Positions 61,134 to 64,000 of a DNA stretch of 64,000 bases are shown one piece after another; position 1 is the first letter of the stretch, and every line of letters begins with the position of its first letter. Source of the DNA: Cyclaneusma minus (taxonomy: Eukaryota > Ascomycota > Leotiomycetes > Marthamycetales > Marthamycetaceae); contig JAKZHN010000002.1 in assembly GCA_037179335.1 (NCBI GenBank), forward strand, positions 1,612,001 to 1,676,000. Reading direction: 5' to 3'. Under the pieces are notes generated by a model. It ran no database searches. It was not told where the DNA came from and worked only from the letters and a program-made list of their open reading frames with translations. Made by a program: the position numbers and the translations under genes.

Positions 61134-62840
61134 TTACATCGCTTTTCCCTTATCGCCGTCACCTCTGTCCATTTCCTGTTCATCGTCTTTCTCGACCAGA
61201 CCATCAACGTCCATATGCTCGACGGCATCCTCATCGTCCTCAGAATCATCAGCAACTGATTCCCACTCATCATTGGGCTCATCGTCCTCTGTATCATCCC
61301 TGGACTCTGCTGTGGCGGTCTTGCTCTCCTCAGCGTGCTTGGGTTGCTCTTCTGTTGAGGCTTCCTCCTTGCTTTTCTTTCCTTTGTCCTCGTCGCCTCC
61401 ACCATTTCCCTCACCTCCATCGCCATTACCATTACCAGTCTTCGAATCCTTATGCAAACTGCACTTAACCGCCTGGTTACTCCACCAGTCGTTCGCGCAA
61501 GCCATCGGCGTTGAACCAGCCACCTGCGGAAGTATCACACACTTGTCATACAACGGCTTCGCCCTCTTGCTAAGACATTTCTTGCAAGCAGTATCGCCCT
61601 TTCGTTCCTGTCCACGACGGTACATAAGCGCAGACACAAGGTTGCTTGGGGTACTTCCGATTTGGTCGATGCGAGACAGCATATCGGCCGCATTACGCGC
61701 TTCAATTGATCGTATGACTGGCATTTCAAGGATCTTTCGGATTCTGGCAGTGTTGTTCTCTGGCAAGTTCACGAGCCTGTCGACCTCAGCTTGGAAGCTT
61801 TGCTCTTCGGGAGAGGCGGCCAAAGCCTTGCGAGAAGTGGTCGGGCGCTGTGTCTGCGAAATGGAGCTGGCCACAGCGGGGGGAGGGCGCCGAAATCCAG
61901 CACGGGATTGTCGCGGCACTTGGCTCGACGTTGCAGCAGGCGTGGGGGTGGCTAGGTATGGTTGTGGAGTTTGAGGAGATTCTGGAACACTCATTGAAGA
62001 GGAGGCCATGTCTGACTGTGGGATTCGACCAGATCGCCTGAGGGTGGTGGCCAGTAGTGGCTGTGGGGTCTGATGTGATCCTACCAGGCTCTGCTCCCGC
62101 ATGTTCACACCCCGCAGGTTGCGCTGCAGCCCGCTCATCTCCAGCTGGCTCGTCTCCTGCGCAGTGCTGGGAGTAGCGGCCAGGGGCGGCTGCGGAGTCT
62201 GAGCAGGTCCGGCCACAGTCCTTAGGGTGGCAGCCAGGTGTGGGTGCGAAGTCCAAATAGGTCTCTCCACGGTCTGAACATTGTCGGTTCGGTATTTGTT
62301 CCTGATGTAGGCTTCCAAGTGGGTCGTACTATGTTCCTCGCTTGCGCCCGCACTCTTGGCCAGTTCGAAGGTGAATCTGGGAATGCTGGAAAGGTCCGGC
62401 ACTAAATTCGGAAGAGGATTAGAATCACCCATGGAAGAAAGGTTGTCGCCGGCATTCTCTGGAATCTGGTCGGGGTTTGTGATAGTGCCCGAGGGGATGG
62501 CATGGTTGCGGACATATTCCTCTCTTTGCTGGCGCAGCTGGCCAATCAAAAGCGTTTTTTGGACTTCATTCAGCTTCTTGAGACACTCGGCAAGTTGTCC
62601 CAGGTATTTCATGACGTCCTCTTTGTATCCATTCAGAGCGACCGGGCTCTCCGAAATTCTCAAAAGAATACGATCAACTGCTAACTTGATGATAGACTCA
62701 GCTTCGGGCTCTTGAACGCCTCTCTCCCTCACCATGATTTCTTTGTACAGTTGTGCGAAAGATGTTACTGCGATCTCGTCGGCATTGCTGGTGTTTGCGG
62801 TTTGCGCATTCGATGCATGTCGTGTGTTGCTGGAGGCCAT
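61134..62840 (-). CDS. Family copy J, cysteine module with coiled-coil-like N-terminus
   Basis: A single-exon minus-strand gene of 568 residues from ATG 62840 (GAGATGGCCTC); the frame above it has no ATG. Residues about 20-110 are helical and charged, possibly coiled coil (AECLKKLNEVQKTLLIGQLR). Residues 180-330 are P/T/Q-rich with repeats of QTPQPxLA(A)T. The N-terminal family element comes next (EEQSFQAEVDRL, PVIRSIEARN), then the module at about 405-464: MYRRGQ, C-K-K-C, YDKC, and ACANDWWSNQAVKCSLHK. Here the second cysteine of the usual C-x2-C is aspartate, so metal binding may differ. RRTTGG is missing. The tail (about 465-568) is highly acidic (E/D/K). The PhyH-like domain is absent. 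The most divergent copy. Confidence 0.85.
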   Translation of the reverse strand: MASSNTRHASNAQTANTSNADEIAVTSFAQLYKEIMVRERGVQEPEAESIIKLAVDRILLRISESPVALNGYKEDVMKYLGQLAECLKKLNEVQKTLLIGQLRQQREEYVRNHAIPSGTITNPDQIPENAGDNLSSMGDSNPLPNLVPDLSSIPRFTFELAKSAGASEEHSTTHLEAYIRNKYRTDNVQTVERPIWTSHPHLAATLRTVAGPAQTPQPPLAATPSTAQETSQLEMSGLQRNLRGVNMREQSLVGSHQTPQPLLATTLRRSGRIPQSDMASSSMSVPESPQTPQPYLATPTPAATSSQVPRQSRAGFRRPPPAVASSISQTQRPTTSRKALAASPEEQSFQAEVDRLVNLPENNTARIRKILEMPVIRSIEARNAADMLSRIDQIGSTPSNLVSALMYRRGQERKGDTACKKCLSKRAKPLYDKCVILPQVAGSTPMACANDWWSNQAVKCSLHKDSKTGNGNGDGGEGNGGGDEDKGKKSKEEASTEEQPKHAEESKTATAESRDDTEDDEPNDEWESVADDSEDDEDAVEHMDVDGLVEKDDEQEMDRGDGDKGKAM

Positions 62841-63212
62841 CTCTGCGTTTCTTGAGAAGATGACCACTACGCGGCGGATTACGGGTCGGAATGTTCAATG
62901 GACCGAGGACCTGGATTTGGATTGAGAAGACGGACATGGAGAAGCTCAGTGGAGAGCACAAGCTGTGGGAAAAGAGGCAGCAAGAGGATCTCGAGACTTA
63001 CTATAGGATTGTGATCAAGGCTAGCGCCTTAGAGCTGATGAGACCGACGAGCAATGTAATGACCAGTTCTCCCGACTCGAGCTTTGCGTCGAAGATGGGT
63101 CTGTATTGGTTGTGGGCATGGCAACAAGAAGATATTCTCAAAGATGAAGAAAATCTAAGAGGCCGCCCGTTGGTCTTCGACCGAGCAGTATGGAACAGAC
63201 TGATCACCGTTG
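62841..63212. other. Intergenic region between J and K
   Basis: Upstream region of J. A plus-strand open frame (62891-63298) covers it but overlaps the last exon of K and has no family motif, so I do not count it as a gene. Confidence 0.45.
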
Positions 63213-64000
63213 CTATTCCGAGTGGGTGGATAGCATGGTATTCGGAATGCGGACCTTGGTGTTCTGACGGGCAACATTGGACTGCTGGTCAACCTTGAGT
63301 TCACGCAAGTAAACTCTTCCCTTTGTCACATCGTTCATCTACGGCAGGTAAGGCAAATAGATGAGACGTCAGGGGTGATCTGCTATCTTACTTTGGATTT
63401 CCGATCATAAAGCCTTTGTCGTAACATATCATCTGATGTCTGTCTGAATATCCGATGTTCGACAAACTCTCCCCGACCCCTTACAACCCACCCCATGCTG
63501 AACATATCGATGGTAGAAATACTCTGCCAGGCAGCTGGGTGCAACACTTTTGTTGTTGACACCCCAAACTCGCACCACATCTCACTCATCCGCCACAGAC
63601 AGTTCACAAAATTACCTACTTCCCAAGTCAGCCCATTGAAAACTCTAAGATTCAAGGCTGAGAACTTTGAGTAAAACAGACCTGAAGGAGCAAATCACGT
63701 GAAATTCTGCCAATCAGAAATTTTGTGGAACATCGACTGCCAACCTGAAATGCCACGTACCTAGTCTCAAGCAGAAAGTGAAAAGGTTCCAGTCACCTTG
63801 GCAAGCTCCAATAAGTCTGGGGCATAAGTACCAACCGCCCTTCTTTGTCGATATGCCACGAAAAAGCTTCCAAGTTCCAGGCCTGTCCCGTGATCACACC
63901 GATCTGCCATTCTTCTACGTCTTGCCACTCGATAAAGCGATGGACATTGACGCCATGGAAGGCGAGAAACTCGAGGAGAGCAACGTATTGTGTAAACATT
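63213..64000 (-). CDS. Gene K, unrecognised multi-exon protein, 5' end beyond the window
   Basis: Three minus-strand exons read as a plausible protein. The first comes in from the right edge to about 63797 and contains FHGVNVHRFIEWQDVEEW and AFSWHIDKEGRLVLMPQTYW. The second spans about 63644-63392, with VFNGLTWEVGNFVNCLWRMS and DMFSMGWVVRGRGEF. The third, 63338-63213, reads MNDVTKGRVYLRELKVDQQS and ends HSE and a TAG stop. The 53-bp intron 63339-63391 (GTAAGA...CCGTAG, phase 0) is convincing. The upstream intron (about 63645-63796, GTGACT...CTTAG, phase 2) keeps the frame but has a weak donor. I do not recognise the protein. It is not a member of the clustered family. Confidence 0.55.

Noticed and set aside
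61117..61974. Plus-strand 285-codon serine-rich frame
   Set aside because: It is antisense to the acidic tail and cysteine module of copy J, which carries the family signature.
62891..63298. Plus-strand 135-codon gene
   Set aside because: It overlaps the last exon of K, which has a better frame and splice sites, and shows no motif of its own.
1..64000. tRNA, rRNA, CRISPR or telomere repeats
   Set aside because: I saw no tRNA-like cloverleaf sequence, rRNA core, regular spacer array or TTAGGG run in either strand by reading.

Overview
The window looks like an accessory, repeat-rich part of a filamentous ascomycete genome. GC-balanced islands with short GT-AG introns alternate abruptly with very AT-rich blocks whose decayed transposons differ by C-to-T and G-to-A transitions, the mark of repeat-induced point mutation (RIP). 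I cannot name the species.

Nearly every gene I can support belongs to one expanded protein family. I count ten copies plus one faint remnant: A 10097-12017 (-), B 12779-15252 (-), C 17349-17993 (+), D 19929-20828 (+), E 21419-21604 (+, fragment), F 22052-22227 and 51160-51622 (+, split), G 52246-53760 (+), H 54879-55947 (+), remnant L about 56465-56640 (+), I 58859-60433 (+), J 61134-62840 (-). The full architecture, best seen in I and B, has four parts. First comes an N-terminal motif ending in RRTTGG. Next is a seven- to eight-cysteine module with the signature C-T/S-N-C-M-W-x-N-Q-x-x-T-C-S, which I match from memory to Pfam DUF3716. Then comes an acidic or low-complexity linker. Last is a C-terminal domain that resembles a phytanoyl-CoA dioxygenase (PhyH) fold but seems to lack the H-x-D metal pair. 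A phase-0 intron sits at the same place in this domain in A, B, G, H and I. Copies C, D, F and J carry the cysteine module without the C-terminal domain, and A and H carry the C-terminal domain without the module. Several copies are broken by transposons, frameshifts or a stop. An unrelated multi-exon gene, K, runs off the right edge on the minus strand.

Mobile elements explain most of the rest. Four LTR structures have matching 5-bp target duplications: 1417-8978 (GTTAT), 22228-51154 (ACAGG, cutting gene F in two), 39042-40560 (TAGAG, a short TRIM-like element) and 43288-49977 (ATATT). A solo LTR at 42321-42503 has TAAAT on both sides. A decayed Tad1/I-type LINE occupies about 26.8-31.9 kb. 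Two hAT-type MITEs with CAGTG termini and 8-bp duplications lie at 11236-11953 (inside gene A) and 53799-54522. At the left edge, a diverged tandem array of roughly 350-bp units, each with a TATA-like box, is interrupted by the first LTR element.

Layout: 1-10045 tandem array plus LTR element; 10097-22227 GC-rich family cluster; 22228-51154 nested AT-rich transposon block; 51160-64000 GC-rich family cluster plus gene K. Function of the family is unknown; the domain mix suggests a nuclear or nucleic-acid-associated role, which is inference.
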